From contig JAILEG010000011.1 of the NCBI GenBank assembly GCA_024688365.1, positions 113,974 through 177,973 on the forward strand: a stretch of 64,000 bases of DNA. Reading direction: 5' to 3'. This DNA comes from Prevotella sp. Its GTDB lineage: Bacteria; Bacteroidota; Bacteroidia; Bacteroidales; Bacteroidaceae. The notes below the pieces were generated by a model that saw only the letters and a list, made by a program, of their open reading frames with translations, was not told where the DNA came from and made no database searches. This document shows, one piece after another, positions 7,509-16,452 of this stretch. Positions within the stretch are counted from its first letter, which is position 1, and each line of letters begins with the position of its first letter. Position numbers and translations under genes: made by a program.

Positions 7509-9170
7509 CTAAAGGGCATTGACATATGCCACAATGTCCTCGCCTTCTGCCACACCAATCTTCTTGCGGACTGAAGTCTTGCGGACATAAATGGTCGCAC
7601 TGGTCTGCTGGGTGACCACTCCAATTTCCTTGGTGGAGAATCCTGCACAGAGCAGGCAGCAGATCTGCGTCTCTTTCTCCGTGAGCAGATGGCCATAACG
7701 TTGTGTCAACCGGGTGTAGAATTGGTTGTAAAGACGGTCTATGATGGGGTAAAGATCAGTCCAGACCAAGAGATCATGCGTGGGGAGTCCGCCACCACTG
7801 ATGGCAGAGATACGCTTGAGCAGTGCTTGGTTCTGATTGGTCGGCGTACTGGCGACAAGGCGGATAATACCCAGCTGTTGCAAGAGTACCTTACGGAAGA
7901 AACCGTCATCATGGTCATCTGCCTGCCCAGCCTCCGGCTGCGATTGTGCCTTACGGAGCATATCGGTAAGCACATCTATACGTTCCTCTGCCTCAGCAAG
8001 ACGCTGGTATTTCCGCTGATAAAGCCAGTAGACAAGTACGCCTCCGCCCAGCAGGAGTAGGGAGAGCAGCACGAGCCCCAAAAGCAAGAGAAGACGGGAA
8101 CGGTGCAGGTCATAATTGGCAGCCTGCAAGCGGTTGCGCGTCTCCAGGCGGCGGAGGGATGTATTCTCTTTCTCCATCATAGCCGTGGTTACAGAGTCAC
8201 AATAGCGTTGGAAAGCATGAGAGGATACAGAACGGCCACGGCTGAAATTCAGCACATTGCGCAACTGCTCGATGCCAGCCTTGCGGTTGAGGTCTCCCTG
8301 TCCAGCCTGTTCCAGCTCACGCTCACTCGCATCAGCCCTGTCAAGGCAAATCTGGGCAGAGTCCAAACGGCGCATATTGGCATAATTGCTGGCAAGTGAG
8401 AGTTGGATGACAGAGAACCCGGCATATCGGGGGACAAGCTGCTGGAAACGGTGCAGGTACCTGTTTGACTGCACATAATCGCCCCTCACGGCCAGCACAT
8501 CGGCATAGTTACGGATGCGTTCGGCAGCCACTTCCTTCTCCTTGTCATCCAGTGCCTGCTGGATGCTCTCCTGAAAATACCGGTCACCATCTCTGTCGCC
8601 AAGAAGGGAGAGATTAGTGCCAAGGGCATAGAGCAGCTGACCACGTGCGGCATTATCCAGATGGTGATGCGAATGGAGCAGTGTCCGCGCCGCTGTGGCT
8701 GCCGAGGCATAGTCTCCCGAACGGTAAAGCAAGTCAATCTTCTGCCCTGCCAGTTGCACTAACTTTCCAGCATCACCTTGCTGACGGGCAGTGCTGATAC
8801 CAGTCTCCAGTTCGTTCAAGGCATCCTTCCGCAGTCCTGCCCATCGCAGGTAGGAGGCCTTCAACAGGTAACCATCAAGCAGTCTTGCCGTATCATTACG
8901 CTTGCGGTAATAATCCACGGCATTGGGAGTAAGGCTGTCCTCCTCCAACGACATCCCCATCAACTGATGTGCCATAGCATGATTCCAAGCATAGTGCATC
9001 ACATCCTCCTCATTCATCTGGCCCACGTTACGCATCCCATCCAACAGTCTCAGCGCACTGTCGGGACGATTGGTGAGTAGTGAGTCAGTAGCCGCGAGTG
9101 TCTCCTTCCCATCACGAACTGAACAGGAGAACAGGGACAGTAGGAGAAAAAAATATAAGAGTTGTTTCAT
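7509..9170 (-). CDS. membrane-bound TPR protein with LuxR-like C-terminal helix-turn-helix
   Basis: This 553-residue protein is started at ATG 9170, giving a lipoprotein-like signal (MKQLLYFFLLLSLFSC); a 13-codon longer start is unlikely. Residues about 25-330 are helical TPR-type repeats with many Ala/Leu pairs. A transmembrane helix follows near 362-385 (LLLLGLVLLSLLLLGGGVLVYW), then a coiled coil. The C-terminus (LTEKETQICCLLCAGFSTKEIG...TIYVRKTSVRKKIG) is a LuxR/GerE-like DNA-binding domain. The layout is common in Bacteroidota regulators that link the envelope to transcription. It is monocistronic with its own promoter. Confidence 0.82.
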   Translation of the reverse strand: MKQLLYFFLLLSLFSCSVRDGKETLAATDSLLTNRPDSALRLLDGMRNVGQMNEEDVMHYAWNHAMAHQLMGMSLEEDSLTPNAVDYYRKRNDTARLLDGYLLKASYLRWAGLRKDALNELETGISTARQQGDAGKLVQLAGQKIDLLYRSGDYASAATAARTLLHSHHHLDNAARGQLLYALGTNLSLLGDRDGDRYFQESIQQALDDKEKEVAAERIRNYADVLAVRGDYVQSNRYLHRFQQLVPRYAGFSVIQLSLASNYANMRRLDSAQICLDRADASERELEQAGQGDLNRKAGIEQLRNVLNFSRGRSVSSHAFQRYCDSVTTAMMEKENTSLRRLETRNRLQAANYDLHRSRLLLLLGLVLLSLLLLGGGVLVYWLYQRKYQRLAEAEERIDVLTDMLRKAQSQPEAGQADDHDDGFFRKVLLQQLGIIRLVASTPTNQNQALLKRISAISGGGLPTHDLLVWTDLYPIIDRLYNQFYTRLTQRYGHLLTEKETQICCLLCAGFSTKEIGVVTQQTSATIYVRKTSVRKKIGVAEGEDIVAYVNAL

Positions 9171-9206
9171 TATATCTATATAGAGTGCTGCAAAGTCCGC
9201 CAACAT

Positions 9207-9226
9207 CAAAGGCTGTTTAGCCTTTG
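9207..9226 (-). promoter_or_regulatory. leader hairpin of the TPR regulator
   Basis: CAAAGGCT and AGCCTTTG form an 8-bp stem with a GTTT/AAAC loop, within the 70-base leader between promoter and start. It could affect translation; this is unproven. Confidence 0.4.
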
Positions 9227-9245
9227 CCTAAAATTTTATTATCTA

Positions 9246-9277
9246 CAAAAATAGTAATTTTCAGATAGAATGCCAAA
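9246..9277 (-). promoter_or_regulatory. promoter of the TPR regulator gene
   Basis: On the minus strand, TTTG (9277-9274), 20 bases, then TATTTTTG (9253-9246). This is a full match to the Bacteroidota promoter form. Bases 9278-9501 contain no gene I can support. Confidence 0.65.
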
Positions 9278-9501
9278 CTTACAGGAGGATATTTGGAAAA
9301 GAAAGCCAATGGGACAAGACGACCACGGCTGCAGCCATCCATACCCGGACTGGTAGTCCCCGCAAAGAATGTACGCTGCAACATCTTTGATACCATATCT
9401 GCTAAACGGGGAGATAACGGTATTCCAGACACTAATAAAACCAATAGAGCCATTGTCAAGCGATAAGGTATGAATCTCTATTCATTCCAAAACGGATATA
9501 G

Positions 9502-9903
9502 TTACAAGAGGAAACCACCCCACTTTCCAAGGATGATTAAAGGTAGGATCATAGAAAGTAAATACCATAACAGAGCAATAGGAATGGCAATATAGCTCTT
9601 CGACCACGGTGACGTTATGAAATGATGACGCACGGCCATTCTGCGATTATGGCGTCGATAAAAGCGACCCACTAAAAAGCAGACTCCAAAGAAAAACAGC
9701 AGAGGCAACAAAAGCAAGTGGAATGTTCCGTTGCCTATGACCTCGTGGCAGAAGAATATTAAAACAGGAATACAGGGCGTGGAAAGCAATACAGGCCCGG
9801 TCATTCTCATGTTCTTAAACTCCCCGATGAAATAAATATAGTCGAAGAACGTGTAGCAAAAGTCATCATACCTCAGCTGATTTTTATCGTACCTCATAGC
9901 CAT
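9502..9903 (-). CDS. small integral membrane protein, unknown function
   Basis: This 133-residue protein has three hydrophobic segments: residues 37-52, 60-80 and 105-128. A basic loop (RFYRRHNRRMAVRHH) lies between the second and third. It has no recognised family and stands alone between the TPR regulator and pgeF on the same strand. The two hydrophobic stretches flanking a positive loop support a real membrane protein over a chance frame. Confidence 0.55.
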   Translation of the reverse strand: MAMRYDKNQLRYDDFCYTFFDYIYFIGEFKNMRMTGPVLLSTPCIPVLIFFCHEVIGNGTFHLLLLPLLFFFGVCFLVGRFYRRHNRRMAVRHHFITSPWSKSYIAIPIALLWYLLSMILPLIILGKWGGFLL

Positions 9904-9951
9904 TTACTGCTTATACTGAAGACTTCGGAGACAAGTAAGCACACTCGCCAG

Positions 9952-10767
9952 TCATTCAATTCCCTTCACCTCTGGGAAAGAATCAGAGCCAGGCAGCATA
10001 ATTCCTGTATAGATGGTTCCAAAACCTTCCTTGAGTATGCGGGCTGAGAAAAAGTCGGTAGAATTGTCATAGGTACAGATTCCAGACTGGTGGATATGCC
10101 CGGTAGCGACACCCATCTCCTCCAACTGGAGCTGATTGCAGAGGGGCAGGTCGATATGCCATTTCTCGTGCATCCGTGCAATACGGTCCATCGGGAAACC
10201 TGCGGCAGCAAAGGCATCATAAACCTCCTGCCCCACCTCAAAGTTCTTCTCGGAGATAGCAGGCCCGATAACAACCTTCAAATCTTTCGCATCCGTACCA
10301 TAACACGCTGCCATCCGCTGCACAGTATGCTGAACGATACGTTTCACTGTTCCTCTCCAGCCGGCATGGGCTGCACCGATGGCATGGTGGACAGGGTCGT
10401 AAAAGAGTACGGGGACACAGTCGGCTGTGTGGACTCCGATGCAGACGTTACGACAATCGGTAACAACAGCATCCTTACCCTCCTCCTGCCCAGATTGCCC
10501 GGCAGCTGGCAGACGGAAGAAAGCATCCGTTACCTGCAAGCAATGTGTCTCGTGAATCTGATGCAGGCGGACCACTCTGTCCGCCCGAGTGCCAATCTCT
10601 GCGGCAACGGCTCGCAGGTTGGCAGCTACCGATGCTGCATCATCGCCACGGTAGGGATTGATGTTCAGCGTGGCAAGCTTTCCCTTGCTCACACCGCCAT
10701 GCCGGGTCGTGCTGAACGCCACAACCCCATCAGGCATCGGGTAATAGTGCAGTACGGGCTCAATCAT
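9952..10767 (-). CDS. pgeF: peptidoglycan editing factor / laccase-domain protein (YfiH family)
   Basis: This 271-residue protein starts at ATG 10767 ([15 protein letters not shown]); the longer frame runs back through the obgE gene. Family motifs are STTRHGGVS near the N-terminus, [13 protein letters not shown] with the metal-binding Cys, and [15 protein letters not shown] with the conserved His. Characterised members act on purine nucleosides, and PgeF removes wrongly incorporated residues from peptidoglycan precursors. The start overlaps the obgE stop by 8 bases, so it is translated as part of the hpt-adk-obgE-pgeF operon. Confidence 0.88.
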   Translation of the reverse strand: MIEPVLHYYPMPDGVVAFSTTRHGGVSKGKLATLNINPYRGDDAASVAANLRAVAAEIGTRADRVVRLHQIHETHCLQVTDAFFRLPAAGQSGQEEGKDAVVTDCRNVCIGVHTADCVPVLFYDPVHHAIGAAHAGWRGTVKRIVQHTVQRMAACYGTDAKDLKVVIGPAISEKNFEVGQEVYDAFAAAGFPMDRIARMHEKWHIDLPLCNQLQLEEMGVATGHIHQSGICTYDNSTDFFSARILKEGFGTIYTGIMLPGSDSFPEVKGIE

Positions 10768-11932
10768 CCGTATATTCAAAGTCGTCAAGGTCATCGACCT
10801 CATCAAGATCGTCCACACCAACCTCCTCAACATCATCTATATCAGCTCCCTCAGCATGGAGTTCCTCTACAAAGCGGCTCATGTCCTTGTCGCGATGCAC
10901 CAAGGTGTCCTCGGAAGTTATCTCCTGCAGCTTATTGCTCTCAGAGTTGAGTTCCTTCCACAGCACGTCCTTCAGCTCATCAATGCCCTGCCCCGTCACG
11001 GCAGAGATGAATACCACCGGAAGGTCATCAGGCAATCCCTCACGCAGCATCTCTATCAGTTCCTCATCCAAGAGGTCGCACTTTGTGACAGCCAGCACCC
11101 GGTGCTTGTCAATCATCTCGGGATTGAACTGCCGAAGCTCATTGAGCAGCACCTCATACTCATGCTTTATGTCATCCGTATCGCCAGGAACCATGAAGAG
11201 AAGCAGAGAGTTGCGCTCTATATGACGGAGGAAACGCAGCCCCAGCCCCCGGCCTTCGCTCGCGCCCTCGATGATACCCGGGATGTCAGCCATGACAAAA
11301 CTCTGATTGTCACGATAGCTGACGATGCCCAAAGAAGGTTCCATCGTCGTGAAAGGATAGTTGGCAATCTTCGGCTTGGCACTGGAGAGGGAGGAGAGAA
11401 GCGTAGACTTGCCCGCATTGGGGAAGCCCACGAGCCCGACATCCGCCAGGAGCTTCAGTTCCAGGATAGCCGTCATCTCCTGCATTGGCTCACCAGGCTG
11501 TGCATAGCGTGGAGCCTGATTGGTGGAGGTGCGGAACTGAAAATTACCTAAACCGCCCCGCCCCCCCTTGAGCAGCAGGACCGTCTGTCCGTCGTGCATG
11601 ACATCGCAGACATACTTACCCGTCTCCGCATCGTAGACCACCGTCCCGCAAGGCACGTCAATATAGACATCCTTGCCATCCGTACCATGACACTTGTCGC
11701 GTCCACCGTTGCCTCCATGCTCAGCATAGACGTGCCGCTGGAACTTCAGATGGAGCAGCGTCCAGTAGTTATGGTTACCACGCAGATAGACGCTTCCACC
11801 CTTACCACCGTCACCGCCGTCTGGCCCGCCATTGGGATTGTACTTCACGTGGCGAAGGTGCATGGAACCTCTGCCGCCCTTACCTGAGCGACAGTAAATC
11901 TTTACATAGTCTACGAAATTGGAATCAGCCAT
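10760..11932 (-). CDS. obgE: GTPase ObgE/CgtA
   Basis: This 390-residue protein has the glycine-rich Obg fold at residues 1-158 ([16 protein letters not shown]...[14 protein letters not shown]). The G domain follows, with G1 [11 protein letters not shown], a switch-II region [23 protein letters not shown] for the guanine-specificity motif, and SAVTGQG. The tail is very acidic ([19 protein letters not shown]). Obg proteins act in late 50S ribosome assembly and stress control. It ends inside the start of pgeF and lies 159 bases downstream of adk, past a terminator hairpin, so part of its expression may be read-through or from an unseen promoter. Confidence 0.95.
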   Translation of the reverse strand: MADSNFVDYVKIYCRSGKGGRGSMHLRHVKYNPNGGPDGGDGGKGGSVYLRGNHNYWTLLHLKFQRHVYAEHGGNGGRDKCHGTDGKDVYIDVPCGTVVYDAETGKYVCDVMHDGQTVLLLKGGRGGLGNFQFRTSTNQAPRYAQPGEPMQEMTAILELKLLADVGLVGFPNAGKSTLLSSLSSAKPKIANYPFTTMEPSLGIVSYRDNQSFVMADIPGIIEGASEGRGLGLRFLRHIERNSLLLFMVPGDTDDIKHEYEVLLNELRQFNPEMIDKHRVLAVTKCDLLDEELIEMLREGLPDDLPVVFISAVTGQGIDELKDVLWKELNSESNKLQEITSEDTLVHRDKDMSRFVEELHAEGADIDDVEEVGVDDLDEVDDLDDFEYTDD

Positions 11933-12022
11933 TGGAGAGTTGGGTGATGAGTGATAAATGATGGGTGGTGATGAATGACTTGTACAAAAACATTCAGAAC
12001 GACCAGCCGTTTATATAAAGAA

Positions 12023-12086
12023 AGGCTGACAGGCTCTGGGAGACAGAACGGACAAGGCATCCGCCACCCCCAACACCTGTCAGCCT
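12023..12086 (-). terminator. intrinsic terminator after adk
   Basis: AGGCTGACAGG and CCTGTCAGCCT form an 11-bp stem with a long loop, followed on the minus strand by TTTCTTTATAT. It sits just past the adk stop, upstream of obgE, and could attenuate read-through into obgE-pgeF. Confidence 0.6.
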
Positions 12087-12091
12087 GTATC

Positions 12092-12664
12092 TTACAGTGA
12101 ATCAATTACGTTTTCAATTCTTGAGAAGATTTCCTCAACAGTACCAAGACCCTCTACGTGGTGATGAATCCCCTCACCCTCATACCAGTCAATCAACGGA
12201 GAGGTCTGGGTGTGGTAAACGTTCAGACGCTTCTTGATGGTCTCTTCATTGTCGTCAGAGCGTCCGCTCTGCTGACCACGGAGAAGGAGACGCTTCATCA
12301 GCTCCTCCTCAGGAACAAACAACTCTATCATGGCAGCCACGTTGTGCCCGCGCTCGGCAAGCATCTTCTTCAAAGCCTCTGCCTGCGGGATGGTACGTGG
12401 AAAGCCATCGAAGATAACCCCCTTATGCTCCTTGCCGAAGCTGTCATAGACGCTGGCAAGAATGTCAATCATCAGCTCATCAGGAATGAGCTGACCGTTG
12501 TCAATGTATCCCTTGGCAGTCTTTCCCAGCTCCGTGCCATTCTTTATCTCATTACGGAGGACATCCCCCGTAGAGATATGACCGAAGCCATACTTCTCAA
12601 TCATCTTGTCGCTCTGGGTACCCTTACCAGCACCCGGCGCACCGAAAATCACAATATTCTTCAT
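12092..12664 (-). CDS. adk: adenylate kinase
   Basis: This 190-residue enzyme converts ATP and AMP to two ADP. It shows the P-loop GAPGAGKGTQSDKM at residues 7-20, the AMP-binding stretch ISTGDVLRNEI, FDGFPRTIPQAE, and a short LID (RGQQSGRSDDNEETIKKRL) without zinc cysteines. The length fits the short-form enzymes. Its ATG overlaps the hpt stop by one base (TAATG), so the two purine genes are coupled. Confidence 0.96.
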   Translation of the reverse strand: MKNIVIFGAPGAGKGTQSDKMIEKYGFGHISTGDVLRNEIKNGTELGKTAKGYIDNGQLIPDELMIDILASVYDSFGKEHKGVIFDGFPRTIPQAEALKKMLAERGHNVAAMIELFVPEEELMKRLLLRGQQSGRSDDNEETIKKRLNVYHTQTSPLIDWYEGEGIHHHVEGLGTVEEIFSRIENVIDSL

Positions 12665-13203
12665 TATTCTTTCACTAAAGTATAAATATCTCTCAAATTA
12701 CGTCCCTGCTGGTCATAGTCGAGCCCATAGCCCACGATGAAGTCATTAGGGATTTCCATTGCCGCATACTCTATGTTCAAAGGGACTGTCAGCTTTCCCG
12801 GCTTCAGCAGCAGCGTGCAGATGTGCAGACCAGCCGGCTCACGTGTTCCTAAGGTCTCAAGCATACGCTTCATCGTGGCACCCGTGTCGACGATGTCTTC
12901 CACGATAATCACCTCACGTCCCCGAATATCCTCATTCAGGCCGATGACCTCACGTATCTTGCCCGTCGAGGTAGTCCCTTGATAGGATGCCAGCTTCACG
13001 AACGAGATCTCACAGGGAATGGTGACATACTTCATTAAGTCGGCAGCAAACATGAACGAGCCGTTCAGCACAGCCAGGAGCAGGGGATTCTTCCCATCCA
13101 TGTCCTTGTTAATACGGTCGGCTACACTCTTCACACGCTTCAGTATCTCAGCCTCTGGTATTGAAGTCTCAAATGTTTTGTCCTTAATTGTTACTCGGCT
13201 CAT
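12664..13203 (-). CDS. hpt: hypoxanthine phosphoribosyltransferase
   Basis: This 179-residue purine-salvage enzyme transfers ribose-5-phosphate from PRPP to hypoxanthine or guanine. The PRPP-binding motif VIIVEDIVDTGATM lies at about residues 95-108, preceded by the SFVKLASYQGT segment, with a C-terminal FIVGYGLDYDQQGRNLRDIY base-binding loop. It is the first gene of the hpt-adk-obgE-pgeF unit and is divergent from nnr across a 91-base gap. Confidence 0.95.
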   Translation of the reverse strand: MSRVTIKDKTFETSIPEAEILKRVKSVADRINKDMDGKNPLLLAVLNGSFMFAADLMKYVTIPCEISFVKLASYQGTTSTGKIREVIGLNEDIRGREVIIVEDIVDTGATMKRMLETLGTREPAGLHICTLLLKPGKLTVPLNIEYAAMEIPNDFIVGYGLDYDQQGRNLRDIYTLVKE

Positions 13204-13226
13204 TACTCTTAATTCTTTATTTTGCG

Positions 13227-13253
13227 CAAAATTACGAAAATTATAGCAAACAA
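13227..13253 (-). promoter_or_regulatory. promoter of the hpt operon
   Basis: The minus-strand -7 box TAATTTTG is at 13234-13227. TTG at 13253-13251 is a possible -33 with a 16-base spacer, a little short of the usual 19-20. Confidence 0.5.
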
Positions 13254-13278
13254 TCCCATGTGATTACCATTTATTTTG

Positions 13279-13286
13279 TAAATTTG
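13279..13286 (+). promoter_or_regulatory. -7 box of the nnr promoter
   Basis: TAAATTTG fits TAnnTTTG and ends 8 bases before the nnr ATG, implying a very short leader. No clear -33 box is seen. Confidence 0.45.
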
Positions 13287-13294
13287 CGTTCGTT

Positions 13295-14812
13295 ATGAAG
13301 ATATTTACAAGTGCCCAGATTCACGAGCTGGACAGATACACCATAGAGCATGAGCCAGTCAAGTCGATTGACCTGATGGAGCGCGCCGCAAAAGCAATCA
13401 CACATGCCATCACAGAGGAATGGACCAGCCACACCCCCGTTGTCGTATTTGCCGGCCCCGGCAACAATGGAGGCGATGCCCTTGCCGTAGCACGGCTTCT
13501 GATAAATGAAGGGTACAAAGTAAGGATATTCCTCTTCAATATCACCAACCATCTGTCAGAAGACTGCGTGACCAATCGCCAGCGCATCATTGACAGCAAG
13601 CATGCGAAGGACTTTACGGAGGTCACCGCAAAATTCGATCCGCCCGAACTGACGGCTGACACGCTTGTCGTTGACGGTCTTTTCGGCTCTGGACTGAACA
13701 AGCCACTCGCCGGGGGATTTGCATCACTGGTGAAATACATCAACCAAAGCCCCGCAAAAGTGGTCAGTATTGATGTACCGTCAGGACTGATGGCTGAAGA
13801 CAACTCCTATAATGTGCGCGCCAACATTATCCATGCCACGCTGACACTGACGCTCCATCAGAAGAAGCTGTCCTTCCTCTTCGGTGATACGCAGCAGTTT
13901 ATAGGGCGACTGAAAGTACTTGACATCAGGCTGAGCCAAGAATACATCCAGAAGACCGAGGCTCAATATTCAGTATTGGAGGAAATGGATGTACGTTCCC
14001 GACTGCTTCACCGGGATGACTTTGCACACAAGGGTGACATGGGCAATGCCCTCATCATCGCAGGAAGCTACGGCATGTCAGGCGCAGCGATTCTCGCCAC
14101 CCGGGCCTGCCTGCGAAGTGGTGCCGGCAAGGTGACAGTACACACACCGAGAAAGAACTATGATATCATGCAGATTTCCATCCCCGAGGCTGTCATGCAG
14201 ATGGACCACGAGGAGACTTCTTTCTCTGAGGCTGTAGATACTGACGGCTTTGACGCGCTGGGTATCGGCCCCGGCCTCGGCCAGCAAGAACCGACAGCCA
14301 TCGCAATGATAGCGCAGATAAGGCGGGCACAATGCCCCATCGTGGCTGATGCCGATGCGCTCAACATACTCGCCAACCACCGTGCATGGATGCAGCAGCT
14401 GCCTAAAGGCATCATCATGACCCCCCATCCCAAAGAACTGGATCGGCTCACAGGGTCTCCGGCCAATGCCGATTTCGAGAGGCTGCACCGTGCAGCGGAA
14501 CTGGCACAGTCCCTCCAAGCGTATATCATTCTGAAGGGCCACAACAGCGCGCTCTGCCTACCTAACGGACACGTCATCTTCAACTCAACAGGAAACAGCG
14601 GTATGGCTACCGCAGGCAGTGGAGATGTGCTTACAGGCATCATCACCGCCCTACTGGCACGTGGCTATCATCAGATGAATGCCTGCATTGTGGGAATGTA
14701 TCTTCACGGGCTTGCCGGCGACTTGGCTGTCAAGGATTTAGGGAAAGAAAGCCTTGTGGCCAGTGACATCATCAGCTATCTTCCGCAAGCATTCAAACAC
14801 CTGAACGATTGA
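13295..14812 (+). CDS. nnr: bifunctional NAD(P)H-hydrate epimerase / ADP-dependent dehydratase
   Basis: This 505-residue fusion repairs hydrated NADH and NADPH. The N-terminal YjeF-type epimerase (about 1-210) has AGPGNNGGDALAVARLL and the VDGLFGSGL stretch. The C-terminal ribokinase-like dehydratase (about 225-500) has KGDMGNALIIAGSYGMSGAA, ILKGHNSALCLPNG and NSGMATAGSGDVLTGI. Two domains in one chain is the usual bacterial form. It is monocistronic, divergent from hpt, and followed by palindrome array A2. Confidence 0.95.
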   Translation: MKIFTSAQIHELDRYTIEHEPVKSIDLMERAAKAITHAITEEWTSHTPVVVFAGPGNNGGDALAVARLLINEGYKVRIFLFNITNHLSEDCVTNRQRIIDSKHAKDFTEVTAKFDPPELTADTLVVDGLFGSGLNKPLAGGFASLVKYINQSPAKVVSIDVPSGLMAEDNSYNVRANIIHATLTLTLHQKKLSFLFGDTQQFIGRLKVLDIRLSQEYIQKTEAQYSVLEEMDVRSRLLHRDDFAHKGDMGNALIIAGSYGMSGAAILATRACLRSGAGKVTVHTPRKNYDIMQISIPEAVMQMDHEETSFSEAVDTDGFDALGIGPGLGQQEPTAIAMIAQIRRAQCPIVADADALNILANHRAWMQQLPKGIIMTPHPKELDRLTGSPANADFERLHRAAELAQSLQAYIILKGHNSALCLPNGHVIFNSTGNSGMATAGSGDVLTGIITALLARGYHQMNACIVGMYLHGLAGDLAVKDLGKESLVASDIISYLPQAFKHLND

Positions 14813-14949
14813 CCGCGGGCTATATCAGGACGTGGCTGCCTCACACATATCCGCACCGAGCCTTCACCTATCTATAAGCAATTCACCCTTTGCTTCACTG
14901 GCATACAGTCACAGGAGAGAACTGCCAAGCCATGTATAGTTGACTTACT

Positions 14950-15025
14950 TACACGTAAAGACGAATTTCCATACACGTAAAGACGAATTTCCATGCACGT
15001 ATGGAAATTCGTCTTTACGTGTAAG
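14950..15025. repeat. palindrome array A2, four units at 22-base period
   Basis: TACACGTA (14950), TACACGTA (14972), TGCACGTA (14994) and TACGTGTA (15016) recur every 22 bases. The first two 14-base spacers are identical (AAGACGAATTTCCA); the third (TGGAAATTCGTCTT) is their exact reverse complement. The whole can fold into a 25-bp hairpin (14948-14972 with 15001-15025). It lies between the convergent nnr and fba genes. The rest of 14813-15160 shows no gene. Confidence 0.9.
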
Positions 15026-15162
15026 CAACATTACGAGTAACGAGAGTCAACAGGATAAGTGCAGAACTGTCAGGGTTCTTGATCCTATCTGACAAAGGGA
15101 CAATAGTGCCCTTGTAAAAGCTGCTGCTGGTTTCCTCCTAACTGCACGAGACTGTATACAAC

Positions 15163-15198
15163 TAAAAAGCGGTGGCTCCCACAGGGAAAGCCACCGCT
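15163..15198 (-). terminator. intrinsic terminator of fba
   Basis: AGCGGTGGCT and AGCCACCGCT form a perfect 10-bp GC-rich stem with an 11-base loop. The minus strand runs into TTTTT. It lies 37 bases after the fba stop. Confidence 0.85.
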
Positions 15199-15234
15199 AT
15201 AACTTTATCATGTCTTGCTGACCCGAACTGAAAA

Positions 15235-16248
15235 TCAGTCAAGGTTAGCGAGCTTACCATCAGAGCCAAGCACATCGGTAATCTTGTGCTTGTACAGATC
15301 CTCCATGTACTCACGAGCCTTACCGCAGTACTGACGTGGGTCGAAGTACTCAGGATGCTCATCAAATGTCTGACGCACACCAGCAGTGAAAGCAAGACGG
15401 GAGTCAGAGTCGATGTTGATCTTGCAGACAGCACTCTTGGAAGCCGTACGGAGCTGATCCTCTGGAATACCAACAGCGTTAGGCAACTTACCGCCATGCT
15501 CATTGATGATGTCAACATACTCCTGTGGTACTGAAGAAGAACCGTGGAGAACGATTGGGAAACCAGGGAGCTGCTTCTCTATAGCCTCCAGCACGTCGAA
15601 TGCCAATGGAGGAGGAACGAGGCGGCCTGTCTTCGGGTCACGTGTACACTGTTCTGGGGTGAACTTGTAAGCACCATGAGAAGTACCGATAGAGATAGCG
15701 AGAGAATCGCAACCCGTACGTGTGGCGAAATCAACAACCTCCTCAGGCTTTGTATAGTGAGAAACCTCAGCAACAACATCATCCTCAACACCAGCGAGGA
15801 CACCGAGCTCAGCCTCAACAGTCACATCGAACTGGTGAGCGTACTCAACAACCTTCTTGGTCAGAGCGATGTTCTCCTCATATGGAAGAGCAGAGCCGTC
15901 AATCATCACTGATGAGAAACCGAAGTCAACACAGCTCTTGCAGGTCTCGAAGCTGTCACCGTGGTCGAGGTGCAGAACAATCTCCGGGTGGTTGCAGCCC
16001 AACTCCTTGGCATACTCAACAGCACCCTCAGCAAGGTAGCGGAGCAGTGTCTGGTTAGCATACTTGCGGGCGCCCTTAGACACCTGAAGGATAACCGGAG
16101 ACTTCAGCTCGGAAGAGGCCTTGATGATAGCCTGAAGCTGCTCAAGGTTGTTGAAGTTGAATGCAGGAATAGCGTAACCGCCATCGATTGCTCTCTTGAA
16201 CATATCGCGCGTGTTCACGAGACCTAATTTCTTGTAATCTACTGCCAT
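15235..16248 (-). CDS. fba: class II fructose-bisphosphate aldolase
   Basis: This 337-residue zinc aldolase of glycolysis and gluconeogenesis interconverts fructose-1,6-bisphosphate with dihydroxyacetone phosphate and glyceraldehyde-3-phosphate. Zinc and phosphate motifs are LHLDHGDSFETC, VEAELGVLAG, SIGTSHGAYKF and VLHGSSSVP. The start at MAVDYKKLGL is well placed behind a strong promoter, and a clear terminator follows. It is monocistronic and probably highly expressed. Confidence 0.95.
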   Translation of the reverse strand: MAVDYKKLGLVNTRDMFKRAIDGGYAIPAFNFNNLEQLQAIIKASSELKSPVILQVSKGARKYANQTLLRYLAEGAVEYAKELGCNHPEIVLHLDHGDSFETCKSCVDFGFSSVMIDGSALPYEENIALTKKVVEYAHQFDVTVEAELGVLAGVEDDVVAEVSHYTKPEEVVDFATRTGCDSLAISIGTSHGAYKFTPEQCTRDPKTGRLVPPPLAFDVLEAIEKQLPGFPIVLHGSSSVPQEYVDIINEHGGKLPNAVGIPEDQLRTASKSAVCKINIDSDSRLAFTAGVRQTFDEHPEYFDPRQYCGKAREYMEDLYKHKITDVLGSDGKLANLD

Positions 16249-16300
16249 AATTTTTATTATGTTTTAAATAATGAATAAGTCAATACCTATTTTACACTTG

Positions 16301-16332
16301 CAAAAGTAGTATTTTATTTTCTGACTACCAAA
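16301..16332 (-). promoter_or_regulatory. promoter of fba
   Basis: On the minus strand, TTTG (16332-16329), 20 bases, TACTTTTG (16308-16301). This is a near-ideal Bacteroidota promoter, giving a leader of about 46 bases. Confidence 0.7.
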
Positions 16333-16452
16333 GTAAGATACCTATTAAATGTTGCCCAAATGTTAAATTGCGTGATTTTCCGTTCCAGCAGCCGACTTGT
16401 CCTTGCCTATTGACAGTTACAGGTTGCAAATCCCATGAATGGCCCGCCAGCT

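Noticed and set aside
9217..9459. 80-residue open frame on the minus strand upstream of the TPR regulator
   Set aside because: It contains the regulator's promoter and leader hairpin, has no domain-like composition and no neighbour support.
10090..10950. 286-residue plus-strand frame across pgeF and obgE
   Set aside because: Both real genes on the minus strand carry full family motifs; the shadow frame has none.
14950..15025. CRISPR array at the 22-base-period repeats
   Set aside because: Units are short and palindromic, spacers are repeated or inverted copies of each other, and no cas gene is present.
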